From: Panonychus citri
Taxonomy: Eukaryota > Arthropoda > Arachnida > Trombidiformes > Tetranychidae
Reading direction: 5' to 3'
DNA: 64,000 nt
Assembly: GCF_014898815.1 (NCBI RefSeq)
Contig: NW_026515477.1
Location: 868,001-932,000, forward strand
The position numbers were made by a program, and so were the translations under genes. Positions 26,948 to 42,360 of this stretch are shown piece after piece. The notes beneath the pieces are model-generated. The model was not told the DNA's origin. It saw only the letters and a program-made list of their open reading frames with translations, and made no database searches. Every line of letters begins with the position of its first letter. Positions within the stretch are counted from its first letter, which is position 1.

Positions 26948-29199
26948 TTAAGTCTATCAGGTTGAATGATTTTCTTTTTCCATGTCACATTATTATCGGC
27001 CAAAAGTAATTGTAATCTAAAACTTTCACTCCACTGAGTCCAAAATTAACTCAACTTACTGTGTTAATAAATGTACAAAGAATTGAAATTGATTGAACAA
27101 ATCACTTGCCCTCAAGGCAAGATTCAGGTTAATATGAAACTCGGAACAAACTTAACATTTGATTAACCTAAAAGCAATGAAAAGTTAATTCACTTTTTCT
27201 TTACTTTCTCAGGTAAAAACCAACAATAGTTTTTTTTACTTCGATTCGATTTTCTTTTCTCTCTCTCTCCCTTAATCTTGATAATTTAACCATAAATAAT
27301 AAATAAATCAGACAGAAATTCAATCTGCAGATACACAGAATTGGTTTATCATCAAATTATCAGAGAACAAGTAATAAAATCAAAACCTTAGAAAATGATG
27401 ATCTTAATGTTATCACTTTTAGAATCGAGTATTTATCTGAGACTATTATTATTATTATTTACTGGAATCAACTAGGATATTTGATCGGCCCTGGTTTCTT
27501 GCTACTTAATTTTCATGATGTCGGAATAAATTGTTGGTTAGTTGATGAGCAAATAATATTGACAAAAGAATCTGTTAGTAAGACGAAAAGTAGAAAAAAA
27601 AGAAACATTCTTCATTATCATAATCATCATTGGAACAACATTTTTCTTGGTATATATAAAAGAGATTCTCATTCAATATCTACTCAACTGATTGTGCTTC
27701 CACAGAACGAAATAATCTGTGTGTATATTACACTTTCAACAAGGAGAGAATAATGAACAGAAAGAATTCCTAATATCCAGGAGAAGATGAATATCCCTAT
27801 TAACCTTATATCTCTTCTCCTTTTCTCTTTTGTAACGTACTTAGATTTATATATACAAATTCCGAGCATTTTTGTAACATCTACCATGAAAATGCTCTCG
27901 TTTTCTTTTTCTCGTCATCGTCATCATACTCGATAACTGAATAAGCTTGTCAACTCATCATTTCTTTTCATTCACTTCCAGAAAAGTAAAGAGAAAGACA
28001 GAGAAACAGACAGATAAATGTCTTCCATGAAGATTAAGAGTATAAAAGAAGAGGAAAGAAAAAAAAAGGAAAAACATTCAAGTGACCCCTCTATTCAGAA
28101 TTGCATCTGATTTCATCTCTAGATGAATACAAACAGAAATTCTGATAATATCTCTTGCTCCTTTTTCTCGGTCAATCTCTCATTCATCTGAATTTTATCC
28201 ACCAATAATCATATCCTTTTACTTTCTCAATGAATCCTCTTGTAACCTTTTCATCCAAAATATAAACAACTATTATCATCATCTTCTATTAGTTTCAATT
28301 CTCTGTCATGATTATAATCATCTCAATTTGTTCCAATTCATCTTAGTCTACGTCAATTCATTATTAATGAACAAAGAAAAATTGTCCACTATCAAGATGC
28401 TCAATAGAATAAGGGAAAAAGTGTCTCAATCTAAAATAATATATTCGAGGGAAACATTCAAATGATAATCATCAAAACTAATAAGAAGTAGATGAATTTA
28501 AATATCATGTTATCGTATTGAAACTGATTTCAAATGATTTGGAAAAGATGGAATAATTTTGTACCTTTCAACCAGTTTATCTCTCCATGTGGATAACCAT
28601 AGACTGGGCAGTAAAACCAAATACTTTCACCTTCTAAAACTGTCCTGTTGACCATTGGCTTTACTCCTGGTTCACCATAGATATTGACTCTTTTTTGGTG
28701 GAAACTTTGTCCCGCTGAGTTTTTAGCAATACATTGATAAAGTCCAGCATCTTCTGAACGAACTGATGTAATATTAACATAACTTGTTACTTTATCACGT
28801 TGCGAAACAAAATCAGCATAACGAATTCTATGTGAACTCTTTAGAGGCTCCATATCAAATGCCCAAGTAATCTGTGGTAATGGTCGCCCTCGGGCCGAAC
28901 ATATTAACGATAATGATGTTCCAAGAGATAATAATTGGTCATTAAAAGTTTCCTCGAAAACTGGAACTTCATCTATTGTAGAAAGAGAAAGAGAAAATAA
29001 AAATTCAATGAGAAGTGAAATAGAAAATCAAAGAAGTGATATTATGCTTATGCAAACAGAACTCGAAAAGAAAACTGATGACACTGAGAAAATGTGAAAT
29101 TTTCTTTCAATTTTGGTTATAATGATGATAAAAGTTCTGCAAATTAATGAGTAACACAATTACTGTGATATTGTTGTTCCATTAATTTCAATTGAGAGG

Positions 29200-29238
<39 letters not shown>

Positions 29239-32200
29239 CTGATAAAATAACTTATTGACTCGGACAAATTGAAGGAGAGAAACAATAATCATAATGGTGA
29301 AAGTCAATGAATTTTCATCACATGTCACATGATAAAGTAAAAGTGGAATGAAAATTGTAACAACTTTCATCAGATTTTCATTGAATATCATCATGATTCA
29401 TTCTGTTATAGTTAAAGTGAAAGTTTCATCTTTCAATTAAGATATCGGTTCAGATGATAATGATCAGAGAAACATTTTATCAAGGGAAAACTGTTTCAAA
29501 CCAGAAACTGAGGAAAGAATAAGAAAAAGAGTTGATCGATTTTGATTTTCAAAGTGGAAACGATTAAATTAACGAGATAAAGATGGATAAGGATAAAGTT
29601 AACGATTATGAGAGTGATGATGATAAGAGAAAAGCAAAGTAAGAATAAAATAAAATTGAAGATGCGGATGAAAAGATGATGAGAACACTGAGTATTTAAA
29701 GAAATAACAGAGAAAAAAAATACTCAGATAAATTTACTTTCGTCTTCATGGTGATAAAAGTTTCTTCATATCAATTTTATCTGTGATACATTTTTCTTCC
29801 TCTCAAACTAAGAATTCATCATCCACAATTCTAAATTGTACCCAAAGAAAATGTCACTATCGATGGTGGGAAAGTATTGAAGAGAAAAAGTTGGACTTTT
29901 ATCGATTTATCGAAATATTCTCAAACTTTTTGCTCTTCAAACTCGAATATAAATCAGTCATGATATGCTCGATTTCCAAAATTTTCATCTTTTCTCTTTC
30001 TCTCTCTCTCTCTACGTTTATTGTTATTCTTAGATCTTTTTTCATCTTCGTTTTTTATTCTATCATCAACTCCCAAGGAAACAATTTTTCCTCTCGTTGC
30101 CAATATGATATTTTCATCTTTCTACTTATTCAACTGTTATATTTTTCAATAACAAGTCTATCATATTTAAGTACCACTCATTTACTTGATTATTATCATG
30201 ATAACTTTAATCATAATATTCACGGCTCAATAGATTATCATGAAAGGTTATTAATTGGTTTCGATTCTTAATAATCCAGGGAACGATAACTAAGATGAAA
30301 AATCCACTGGTACAATCATCACTGAGAATATAAGAGAGTATAAATTTCTCCATGAAATTAAATTAATTTCATTCATTTGCCAAGAAATTCATATGAATAT
30401 AAAGAGAGATAGTTATTAACAATTATCCATGAATTGGAATAACCAAATCAACACATATTCAAACTTTAGTCTTCGTTTTCATGATACTCATTATCATGAT
30501 CATATCAGAATATTAATTAACATCAACGTTGTACAATTTTCTTAGTGATTTAAATTGACAACTAATTGTTATGCTCCAAAGTAAAAATTGTTATTCTTAA
30601 ACTCAATTGATTCCAAGTACAATTTATATATAACAATTAAGTAATCATCTGATAAGGGATAATTAATCCAACATTCTAATTAGCAACCAATTAAATGAAT
30701 AATAATATAATTCAAAGGAAATTAGAGATTTTTTAATCAACTCGAGTCAAGAATTAAAATCTTTTCAAAATGAAATCAATGAGCTAATTCAAGAAAAAAA
30801 ATTTCAACGTGATGATTGAGGAAACGATTTCGTTAACATGGAAACTGATGCCTAATGGTTAACTGCTCAGTGATAATAATAATAAATATAATGATAATGA
30901 TAATGTTGATAACATTTAATTGGCTTGTTAATGTTTACCAATTGAAAGTGAACCTGATCATTAGTCTCATGGGAATTCATTGGTAATATATCCTGAAACA
31001 ATCAAGATAGAGAGAATCGGATTAAGCTAAAAGACCAAACAAAAGCGTAATAGTAAATAATAATAACAATTGTAACATTTAAAGATTGACTAATCAATGA
31101 AACAATTAACTAAATAAGTGCGAATTGAAAATTCTAAACATTTCAATCAATGTTGATGATCGTTTTTTTTTATTTGTTTGTTTCCAACTAAAACAATTCT
31201 CAGTTTGTTGACTTTATAAATTTCAAATTGTTTCTGAAAAATGTTCAGTGTTGATTGATGAACTTTGATCTTGATTAAATAAGGAAAAAGTGATGATGAT
31301 GAAAAACAGAATTGTAAATCCTATTCACCACCAATGGAAATATAATTTTCTGCAAGCTAAAAGTTTTCCTATTATAAAACAATAGGAAAACTGGAAAACA
31401 GTTCAATAAAAGTTCAACAAAAGATAATCGAAAACATAGTCTATTATTTCACATGAGCATCGAGAAATCGATGTAATAATAATCATTTGATGAACCTGAA
31501 TTCTCAACTTTCTAATAACTTCCTTCCCTTAATGTTTACTTACGATGTTCAATATAATAGATAATATTTACAATCGAGAATGAGAGCAAAAAAAACCAAT
31601 TCATAAATCAATTGAATCATAATTCATTTTTTTTTGTCGTGAATCAAATACCTTTCAGAGTGTAAAAAAATTTCCATGATAAATAAAAAGGATCTTCAGA
31701 TTTCATGATGAATATCTCAAGATAATTTTGTATAAAGAATAATTTTTCAAATTCTAACAATATAATAATAATAATATCTGATTGAATGAATGAAACATGT
31801 TTCGCTATTTGATTTAATTGTAATATGATTGGTTCATGTTATTATATAGTAAATCTATTAGAAGCCATTAATTAGGTTTTCTAGTCAACTCATTTACTAA
31901 TATTAATGAATTGACTTGAATGTAATTATGGGTTAACCAGGATGAATGAAAATCAAGTCATGGCAATTAGTGATTATCATCAATGGAATGATAGAAATGA
32001 GGGAAAAGATGGGAAAAATATATATTCTGATAATGATGATACACACAAAAGGATAAATATGATGAAAATGATATTTACCATCAAAATAAAGTTGAATAGT
32101 TTGTTGGGTTGATGCTAAATCATTAGAGGCCAAACAAATATAAAAACCTTCGTGTTTACGATCTAATGAAATCAAATCGAGGATAATTGAATGGTGACTG

Positions 32201-35200
32201 TTGGATTGTTGCTGTTGATGATAATGATGATAATCAGTTTCTCTTGATAATGATGATGTTGATAAAGATGATGAGGATAATGATGATCCCTTTACTGTTG
32301 TCAGAGGTCTTGAAGTTCCTGTAAGGATCGATTCCAACAGAGTTTTTGAATCTTTTGTCCATTTGATGTCCTTCACAGGGAATCCCTTAACTGTACAATT
32401 TAAAGATAAACTTGAACCTAAACTTATTGGTATTCGAGTGACTCCCACTGATTGTGATGATGATGATGATGATGATAGGGTTGTGGTTGAGGAGGAGGTA
32501 GATGATGTTGAACCAATGCCTTTTAAACTTGATACACTTTTACCTGAACCGGAAAATGTCCGATCAAGGTTGACATTATTACTATTTGAATTTGTGGTAT
32601 ACTCGGTGGGTGGAACTGTATTTATAGTGACTTTTAGATGAGAATAGACAGTTAACTTAATGTCACATTTAACTCGACCCAAATTGTTTGATATGATACA
32701 ACGAAATTGATTTGAATCAGTTGATTTTGGCTCGGAAATGATTAACAAACCATCGGTGATTTTATAACGATGTGGATGAATAATAAGGCCTGCAAGTCGA
32801 TTAGAACTTAATGAAGATGATGTTAATAATGATGAAAGAGGCACATAGTCATCAGATAGCGATGATAAAGATATTCTTGAATCTGAATTGGAAATCCGGA
32901 TAAACCATTCATATTTGGATAAAGGATAACCCGAGGCAATACAAGGTAGATAAACATTATCATCACCATCACGAGCACTTATTTGAGGTAATTGAAAAAA
33001 TATCTTTGGACTAGAAGGATTTTTAGCTTCTATTGAAAAAAATAAGAGAGAGAAAAAAAATAGATGATTAGTAATAGAAAATATGCAAATTCTGAAAACT
33101 CTGAATATTTTCATTTCTTTTTTATCATCACCATCATTATTCAGACAATCAGAACTACAAATTCAATGAAATTCATCTCATTTAAATAAAATTTATCACC
33201 GAAATCATTGAGATAAATAATTTCACTTCCTTGTCACTACGCTCATTTTTCATGATAAAATTCATGGTTATCTGTATAATAATCAGTAACTTTATCTAAT
33301 CATCTTAATCATTTATCATATTTTGATTATTATTAATTGTATGTATTTGAAGTATTAATTGTCAAGACAAAGCTAATTGATTAAAGTTAATTTCATCAGT
33401 TCCAACATTTTGTACATTTCATCATGTTATTATTATCAAATAACTTTTCATATAATATAATATTTATCATCAAGTAGCTCAAAATTAATAATAATAAAGA
33501 TAACACCATGAAAAGATATTAATCACCATGGGTCTTAATTGTATTAGCTATTAGTTTTATCATATGATATCAATGACATTATTATAATTAAATAAACTTT
33601 GTTGATATTATTATTATTACCATGAAAATAATGAATATTAATATCAAATTTGGTGCGTCAAAGGTTAAACATATAAGTTCAGACAAAGTTCAGGAAAAAT
33701 TTTCTGTTAATATGATAAGGTCAACTCATGGTAGTAATAATTTTTATCACTTTGCTACTTTAATTTCATGGGTAGTTTTTGGCTAATTGGTCAGCATTAA
33801 TTTATAATGATAAATTAACTTGTAACTTATTGATGATATTTATTATTAGCTTCAAGGTTAATCATCAATTCATGGCAATTGTTGATGAGATTTCAGTAGA
33901 GTTGAAATCAAATTATATAACTGTAAATGTTATAATCATGATAACCACAGGAAAATGTTTTTCTCATACTATATTTACGTTATTAATTCATGATAATAAT
34001 AATTATTATTATTATGGTTATTACAGTTTCTTATTTGTTTTATTATTATTTTTATTGTTTTTTTCAATTGTTGGTTTTTGTTACTCTTGGTGTTTACATG
34101 GTGAATAAATATCAACCCTGAAGATGGAAAATTTTCAATTCTTACCGATAACTGTGAGTTTTCCTGGAGTAGATGTTATACTTGTTCGGCCAGTTTTATC
34201 ATTTTTAACTTCGCATCGAACTTTGAGATAGGAATCTTCAGAATCAACTGAACGAATGATCAATTCTCCTGAAGGAAGAACAGTAAATTTATCTGTAGAA
34301 AAAAAGAAGCAAAAAATTAGTCTCAGAACTTTTTTCTTCAAGTAATATTTGGAATTAATTATCAATATCAACTATTCATGGAACAATCAACCGGAGGCAT
34401 CGAGAATTTGTTGTAATTTCATCACTTGTATCTACAGAATTTTATATGAAATTCTGATGAATTGTTAGTATATTTTAAAAGAGAATAAAGAAAAAAGCTC
34501 AATTCTTTTTTCTTTCATTTCAATTCTCAAGCATCTTCTTGCTAATGGATTGTTGTTAAAACGTTTCGTGAGTAAAAGTTTCACATCTCATCAGTTATTA
34601 GAATCTCTCAGAACTAATTTTTATCACCTAACTAATTTTTGAATACTCACTTATCATGAATTAAGTTTATTCGTTTTTTTTTATTCTTCATAATTTACTT
34701 TGAATAAATTTCTCATCCCATTTTCATGAATTGTTTCATCATCACCATTAAAATCAACACAAGCACCATGAAGACTCTTCAATGTTTCATAACATTATCA
34801 TCAACATGGAAACAGTTATCAACACATTTCCATGAACAATTTGCTGATGAAATTAAGTTTTCTTTTCTTCCATTATAACAATAACTGTTTTCACAATCAT
34901 TTTTTCAACAAAAATTCAAGTGTTCACCATTAACTAGTTGATAAATTTAATCATGAAACTAGACCATGTAGATTTCATCAACAGTTTAGACTTGAATTCA
35001 GTCTGATAGATAAATCTAATCACCATCACTAAAATTTTCCCATTGAAATGAGATGACAAATGAACTAATAAAACAAACGGTTGATCTATCGCAACACCGA
35101 TCGAAGGACAATCAACTTGTTGATTGATTAACCAAATGGTCTCGACAGGTAAGTTAAAAAATGAATCTTGTTTCAATTGAGACAATTAACTTCACATTTA

Positions 35201-38200
35201 ATTAACCAGATCCAATAAAAAGGATAAACACTGAACGCAATTAATTGAAGACATACCTGATCTTTGACATCAGAATTCTGGACTTAATCACTGAGATTAT
35301 GATGGGACAGGGTGAATTAAGAAAGGTGAACACTACTTAAGTTAAAAGGTCGACTTCAAGGTTACAGGAAAAGGAAATACTTACCAGTTAAATATCTGGT
35401 TAACAGTCTAATCAGCAAAACAATCAAGTTTTGATTACTTAAAGCTTTTTATACCTTTTTTTTCAATTGTGATCAGATGATTGTAATTACCTTCACCAAT
35501 CAACATCAAGAAAATTAAATTGCGGGAACAATTAAACAAATTAATCTGCTTTAATAACTTCACACATCAATTAATAATTTACTAACTATACAATTTGTCT
35601 TAATAGCTAAGGTGATCCACTTTAGCTATTTACACCTTTAGTTTGATTAAATTGTTAACAATTAACTATGCAAATGATGATGTTTCTCTTTTACGTGAAT
35701 GTAGATTAAATATTCAGAATTCAATCAAGTTGAATATTTTTATTTGTTCGTCAGGCAATTTTTCACACTCGGTGTATTCCCAGTGAGCTTTAGATGAACA
35801 AAATAATTACTCAATGATAATATTACTAATCAATTACAGTTATCTCTTTCTCTCTCTCATGATTTTTTCTTCGTCCTGATAAAAGTGTATTAATGTTGAC
35901 ATGATACAATGATCATAGTATTAGAAATGAGGAAAATGAAATGATTTTTTTCTTTCTTTCGAAATTCATTCGAAAAGAATTAATCTGTTAGAGAATAATC
36001 AGAATAATCTGAATCAAAATACGAATGAGTTGTGATATATATTTACTTATATTCGTCTTATCATCATGTTCATCTTATTTTCTGATTTCAGTGAATATTT
36101 TTCATGAGAGCTGTGATTTTTATTCTAATAGAAGTGAAATTGTTTGAGATAAATTTAATTAAGTCAACAGAATTACAAAAAAGAATATGTATTAAATGTT
36201 GAGAGAGAAAATAAAGTTCTGAACAAAGGAAGAAAACTGTAAACAGAAAAAGCGAGAAAGTAAATACAATTCTAATGTTCGAACTTTGGACATTTTAATC
36301 CAAATATCATCAAGAATAAAGAAGTGACATGAAAATCATGATAAACATGGAAGAAATTTTCTTAATTCTCATTCAGCTCTGATTATCCAGTAGTTCTCAT
36401 AACAAAACTTTGATTAATTTTCTTCTGCTTGTCTTATATTCCAGTTAATTTGATTAATCCAATTTTTCAAATTTAAGTCATCACAAAATGAATAATCAGC
36501 CAATAGCCTTCTTAATTACATAACGTTAATTACAGAAAATATAAATGAACTCTTGATATTTTCTTCACATTGTCCCTATTCATTGTTGATGAATATTGAT
36601 AATAAAGGTTTACTGAATAAATATCATAACAACCTGAGTAAATATTATATTCTGATTATTTCCATATTTATATCATGCATCTTCTTTGTCAATCATTAAA
36701 ATACCTTCCGGAAATGGTCAAGTCAATAGTAAATCATATTTGTTCATATTCTGAATGATCGTTTATGTTTAAGTAATTTGCATGGAAAGAAAAGAAAAAT
36801 TCTATTAAGTAAATTGAACTTGAAGAAAAGATTATCTAAATAGAGAAAATCAAATAGTTGATAGTTGCCCACACCCAATTCCATCACCTTAGGGACTATG
36901 AAAGTGATAATATAATCATTGAATAAACAGAATAATAAATTAGATAATAATAATGGTAAATATTCAATAACTGTAAATGTCAAAATCTCAATAATAGACA
37001 AGATGAATACACTACAACAGAAAAATGAATAGCAACTTTAATCAACAATATAATTGACTTTTCAACATTCTATTTAAACAATATTTCTTTGTTTCCTAGT
37101 AAGGGTATATCAACATTTATACATAATGACAAACACTTGACCTTGTTGACTTAATAACAAGTGATATAAGTGATGAATATACTAACATTGATTGGTATTT
37201 TTGGTCTGGTTACAAAGAATATTTTGTCCAATGAATAAATAAATCCTAATAATTTCCCTGGTAATTAATTGTTAGAGTAAGTGCTAGTTTATCCGAAGAT
37301 TGCAATAACTATCCGTAGACAAAAATTGACATTCATAAAGAGAAAACTAGAAAGATCAAAATTGGAGAACAAGGTCACGATCATGGCGACCAATAAAGAT
37401 TTAAAATTACCAACATTCTTAGCCTCATCGAGTCAATTGTAAATACCTTCTGTGGTATAAAAATATGACATTAATTCTGCCATTGTCCATTGATGAGGGT
37501 GTTGATCTTATCGACTAGTAACTATTGAAAAGGGTTTCATCCTGATCGATTGCGTGATTCTTATCATGCCAAAATAATTCCATTAGATATTTTCTCTGGT
37601 CAATATTGATTCTGGCGACAAAAACGAACACTTGAACCATTTTGTAACTGAAAAATTTAAATTTCTAAATTGAGAAGAAGTACATATCAGGACTGAAGGA
37701 CTTCGTATAATCAGTTTCAAGATCATTGAGGTCATTTCACGATAAACCTATCAAGGTCATTGAGTAATTTTTTGTTCTTTTCAAAAAAACCTTCAAACGA
37801 CCTCAATGACCTTGAAACTTTTTAAACCAAGTCCTTCAGTCCTGATATGTATCTGTACGAAGCTTAGTCTTTTACAACTCATTGGTTCTTGGCTTTATCA
37901 AAAATCTGCATAAAATGAAGTTGAATAGCACTGTATGTTATCATGGTAGGAATGAGAAAATGTTTGTCTAAAAATAACGATTTTTTAGAGTTATAATAAC
38001 AATAGGGATCATCTGGTAGAGATGATAATTTAATTGACTAAAAAAGACAATCAGTACTTCACAATTTCCTTATTCTCTCTAATCAAAATAAAGTGTTTCC
38101 AATTATCAAATGTTTATAAAAAAAATATTCAAATAACTTGATGACGAAATCATAATGCTGATAATGATGATAATCAGAATGAAAATGAGATAATAATTGT

Positions 38201-41200
38201 CAACTTCCTTTTTCTCTTATATTTTTGATGTTATTCACTGGTCTTTATGCATTTGTAGTTCAATTCTCCGGGAGATGATGCTCATTGAATCTTTTAGCAT
38301 TTCTCAGATAACATTCATTTGATATTTTTATGATATATATCTTTGTATTTATCATGTTGTTTTCATCTAACATTTAGCAGTATCGTTTTATCCTTATTAT
38401 CATCATGATTATCATTGGTGTGTGTTCATTGTGTAGATGAGAATGGGAAATTGAAAAGTGAGAGAGAGATGGTGAAGGAGTAAAAATTATTATATGATAA
38501 ACGATGTAGACAGTTAAATGACATTGATCTTTGTCTCTCATGATATCAATTCCCAGTTCAAAGGTTTCAAAATGAAACGCCATGAATCAAATTAATATGA
38601 ATGTGCTATGATAAGTTATACCTATTTCTTGTTTCGATTCCTCCCAATGAGTTGAATTAGTATTCTCTTGATTTTTAATATGTATCACTTTATATCTAGA
38701 TGATGATTGGGATGAGAAATTGTCGAGATACAAAATGACGATGACAAAAATGAGTTGGAATGAAGTGAAAATGAGATAGTGGACATTTTTCATGATAGAG
38801 AATGATAGAATACAAAACTTGCTTGCCTTATTATCAGAAGATATGTAACTATAAATATACAGAAATATTCATTGATAAGGTCAGAATTATTATTATATAT
38901 TTCATCTACTTTTGGAATTTATCATGATCATGATGAAGATGAAGAATAATGATTAGAAGGAGGCGGATTAAAAGGATGTAGGAGATAATGTTGAAAGAAG
39001 GAGGAAGATAAAGTCACGCTGAGAGAGAGAGAGAGATGAGTATAACATGGGATATTATCCATGAACTTTTATCTTACAATGTTTGCTCATCTTTTGAATA
39101 TCATCTGAATCATGATAACTGATGAGGAAAAAAAGGTTTATTTTCATGGTAAAATAGCGGATAATATGTAAAGGTAAGAAAGAAAGGGGATGAATTATCA
39201 TCATGTTTGATAGAGAGAAAAGGAACTCTGAAAGTTCTGAGTTTTCTGAAGGGAAAGATTGAGAACACGATGTTGAACGATGATGAACAGAGACAGAAAA
39301 AGAGTGGATATAAAGTACTGATAATGTCATGTAGACTCTTCAAGAATTTAACCGAGTGCAATGTTACTATTCATTCATTCATTCCGACTATTAACCAACC
39401 AAGCAAACTGAAAACCTAAACCCTAATCAAGATGAGAAAACATTTGATTGCTGACTTATCATCATTATCTTCATAATAATAATCATCAACATCTAATACA
39501 TAACATATCACATATAACAGAATCTAGATACTGACCATACGAAACAATATCTCACATTTATTTCCAGTTCTCTAGATTTTCCCTCCTATTATCTCAATAT
39601 ATATTGTATAACTATTATTATTACTCTCATCACCATTATCATCGTCATCTTTATCTCCATCATCTTCATCATAACTACAAGTGGCACTTGCTCCCAATTA
39701 GATGGTCAAAAGGCATAAGTTTTGTCCTGATCATTGACAAAGAGGTAAAATGATGACATCCAAAAGATCAAAGAAAATAGTGAATCCAATATATCATATG
39801 ATTGAATTTTGGTCGAGTGTAAGAATCGAGGAATCACTTCAATATATTGCAAAGAAGATGGAAAAACTATCTAAACAATTATCGTTTCAGTGTGAAAATC
39901 ATTGATCAAATTCATTGATAACACTCACTTTTTTTGTTGTATTCTAATAATATAACATTGAAATAACAATCGTATCAGAACTAAATATTAATATTTAACT
40001 CCCATTATTTCAAGCCTTTTGTTATATTAATACATCAACAATCACTTTCCATGAAAGTAGATGAAGTTCATGATATTTATGAGAATGGAAATACATGTAT
40101 TTGTGATGGGAGAAAATTTTTAGGTTCTCTCTCTCTCATTGAAGAAATGTATTCTGAATACTTTTTCTTGAGTCTCTGCTTCAGGGTAAAACTTTTATTA
40201 CTCATATATGGAGTAATGATCGCTGAATATTATTCATGATGATTGAATAAGAATATTATTTCATGAGAAGTTGATATTTATGGTGTAGATGTTTGGATTT
40301 TTTTTTCTCTCTCCTTGAATATCAAACTAAATTATCACAAAAAATTTAATCCTTTAGGTTTTATTGTATGGCAATAATTGAATAACAATTAATTGTCAAG
40401 ATGATAATGATGAACAGAAATTTTCTTTCAATTTGTGCATTGGTTAAAAATTGATTTGTATTCATGAACAATTGATTCTGTCAATATTTTTCCATGTAAA
40501 TTTATCTGACTTACCTCGATTCTCTGGAGACTTAAGAGTGATCCCGTTACTAAGATACCAAGATTTCACTCGAACTGAGTCCTTAAGGTGATCTGGAATT
40601 TGACATCGAAATAGAGCAATGTTACCTTGGAAGACAAATTCATCGTAGACCCTTGGTTCCAACGAAGTAATTAATTCTAGATAGAGAGAGAGAGAGGGGG
40701 GAGAAGATGGAGATGAAAAAACAAAAGAATCCAAGAAATTCATTATCATTCAATGTGAAAATTAGATTATAAAATGAGAGATATTCTGAAAATGAAAGAC
40801 AAAAGTTTCAAGGTAAATTCAAGTAATCACATGGAATCAGGGGAAATGATGTAAAAGAATGGAAACATTTCCGTTCAAATTATTTTCTAATTAAATGTAA
40901 TCACAATGATGATTATGATGTTGCTCATAATAAAAATAATAATCAAATAATGAGAAATAATTATAATCGTTTCAGATTAATAAACATAACTTCATTTACA
41001 TGTTTCGTTTAGCAATTATCTTTATACCCAAGCAACGAGAAAAAAAAAGCTCACCAGTAATCATGCAATCCAATTATTATCACAATTTCACATTGATGGT
41101 TGTTAACATGGTTACATTTTACTCAGATTATAATGATGAAGATAATATTGTATTATCTCAGGTAAGTTGACTTGATAATCATTCTTATTCTCATTGTTGA

Positions 41201-42311
41201 TTCTTACATGATAACCAGAATTTGTAAGAATTCATTAAATTTTCAACAATAAAAACACAACCATTATCACCTCTCCTTTTCACCAAGAGGTCAATGAGTT
41301 TTTGTCCCATGATAACAGGGCTATTAGAACTGAATAAATATTCACTAGGAAATTCTTCAGGTAAAAGAAATTACTTTTATCTCTTTTTTGTTATCCTGTC
41401 TTTTTTTTTCTCCTTCTTTTCTTCATGATGATAATCATTAGAATTCTATTATTATTAAATATACATATTCTTAAGAGTTTCTTCATTCTTTTACGAGTAA
41501 AAATCGTATTCAAAGGAAATGATTTACTAAGTAAATTCTGTGGCTATTTACATGGGAACTTATCACGCAATATTCACGTTATCATCCATATATATCTTCA
41601 AGAATCATCATCATCATTATCTCAATCACTGGTAAGAATATATATCATGATGATGATGTTCAAAGTTTGCATTGTTACTTTCATTCTGTTATCGTATCAG
41701 GTCATGAAAACCTTTGAGTTTTAGATTATCATGAAATTGTTTTCATGTTTCAATCTCTTTTATCTAATCAAATTGATAAACCCAGCAACAATTTATCTGA
41801 TCAGTTTAGTGGAGATAATATTGTGTATCAAAGATGATGACTGATCACTTAATCAATCAGTAATCAGATTGAGATTTAAGGATAGTTTAATCTTCATCTT
41901 TTTTTTTCATGATGATTTGAATTTAAACTACACCAAAGGAAGCATTTTGATAATGAAAGTGAATTTCAATGTTTACTGAGTTTTTGATTCTAACTTAATA
42001 TTAGAGCTCTGTTGATAATGATGATGAGATAAACAGAGAATCTGAAACAAAAAGGATTGTGATGCTTTTTGTTTTGTTGATTGAAATGATATCTGGGAAT
42101 AGACTTTGTCTTTGTCATATTGTAATAAGAAAAACATGATAACCAGAATTTAATATTTTTCTTTAAAGTTCTAACAGTTTTTTCTCCTTCTCTTATGTAA
42201 TACTTTTCATCATCTAATTCGAATCCTCTCTCTCTCTCTCTCTCATCACTTTATCATCTTCTTCCTGAACTTTTTCTCAAAGTCCAATGAGTTGAGAGAA
42301 AGTATGACAAC

Positions 42312-42360
<49 letters not shown>

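Noticed and set aside
26779..27009. Plus-strand ORF with ten consecutive His
   Set aside because: The His run is a CAT microsatellite in an intron of the minus-strand Dscam gene; no domain or codon bias.
29783..30271. 162-residue plus-strand ORF
   Set aside because: Longest frame in the intron but Phe/Leu/Ser-rich and low-complexity, includes a TC repeat, and has no recognisable family; probably chance.
34146..34371. Hydrophobic extension upstream of exon 3 as an alternative start
   Set aside because: It also begins with TTG and not ATG; best explained by the pyrimidine tract.
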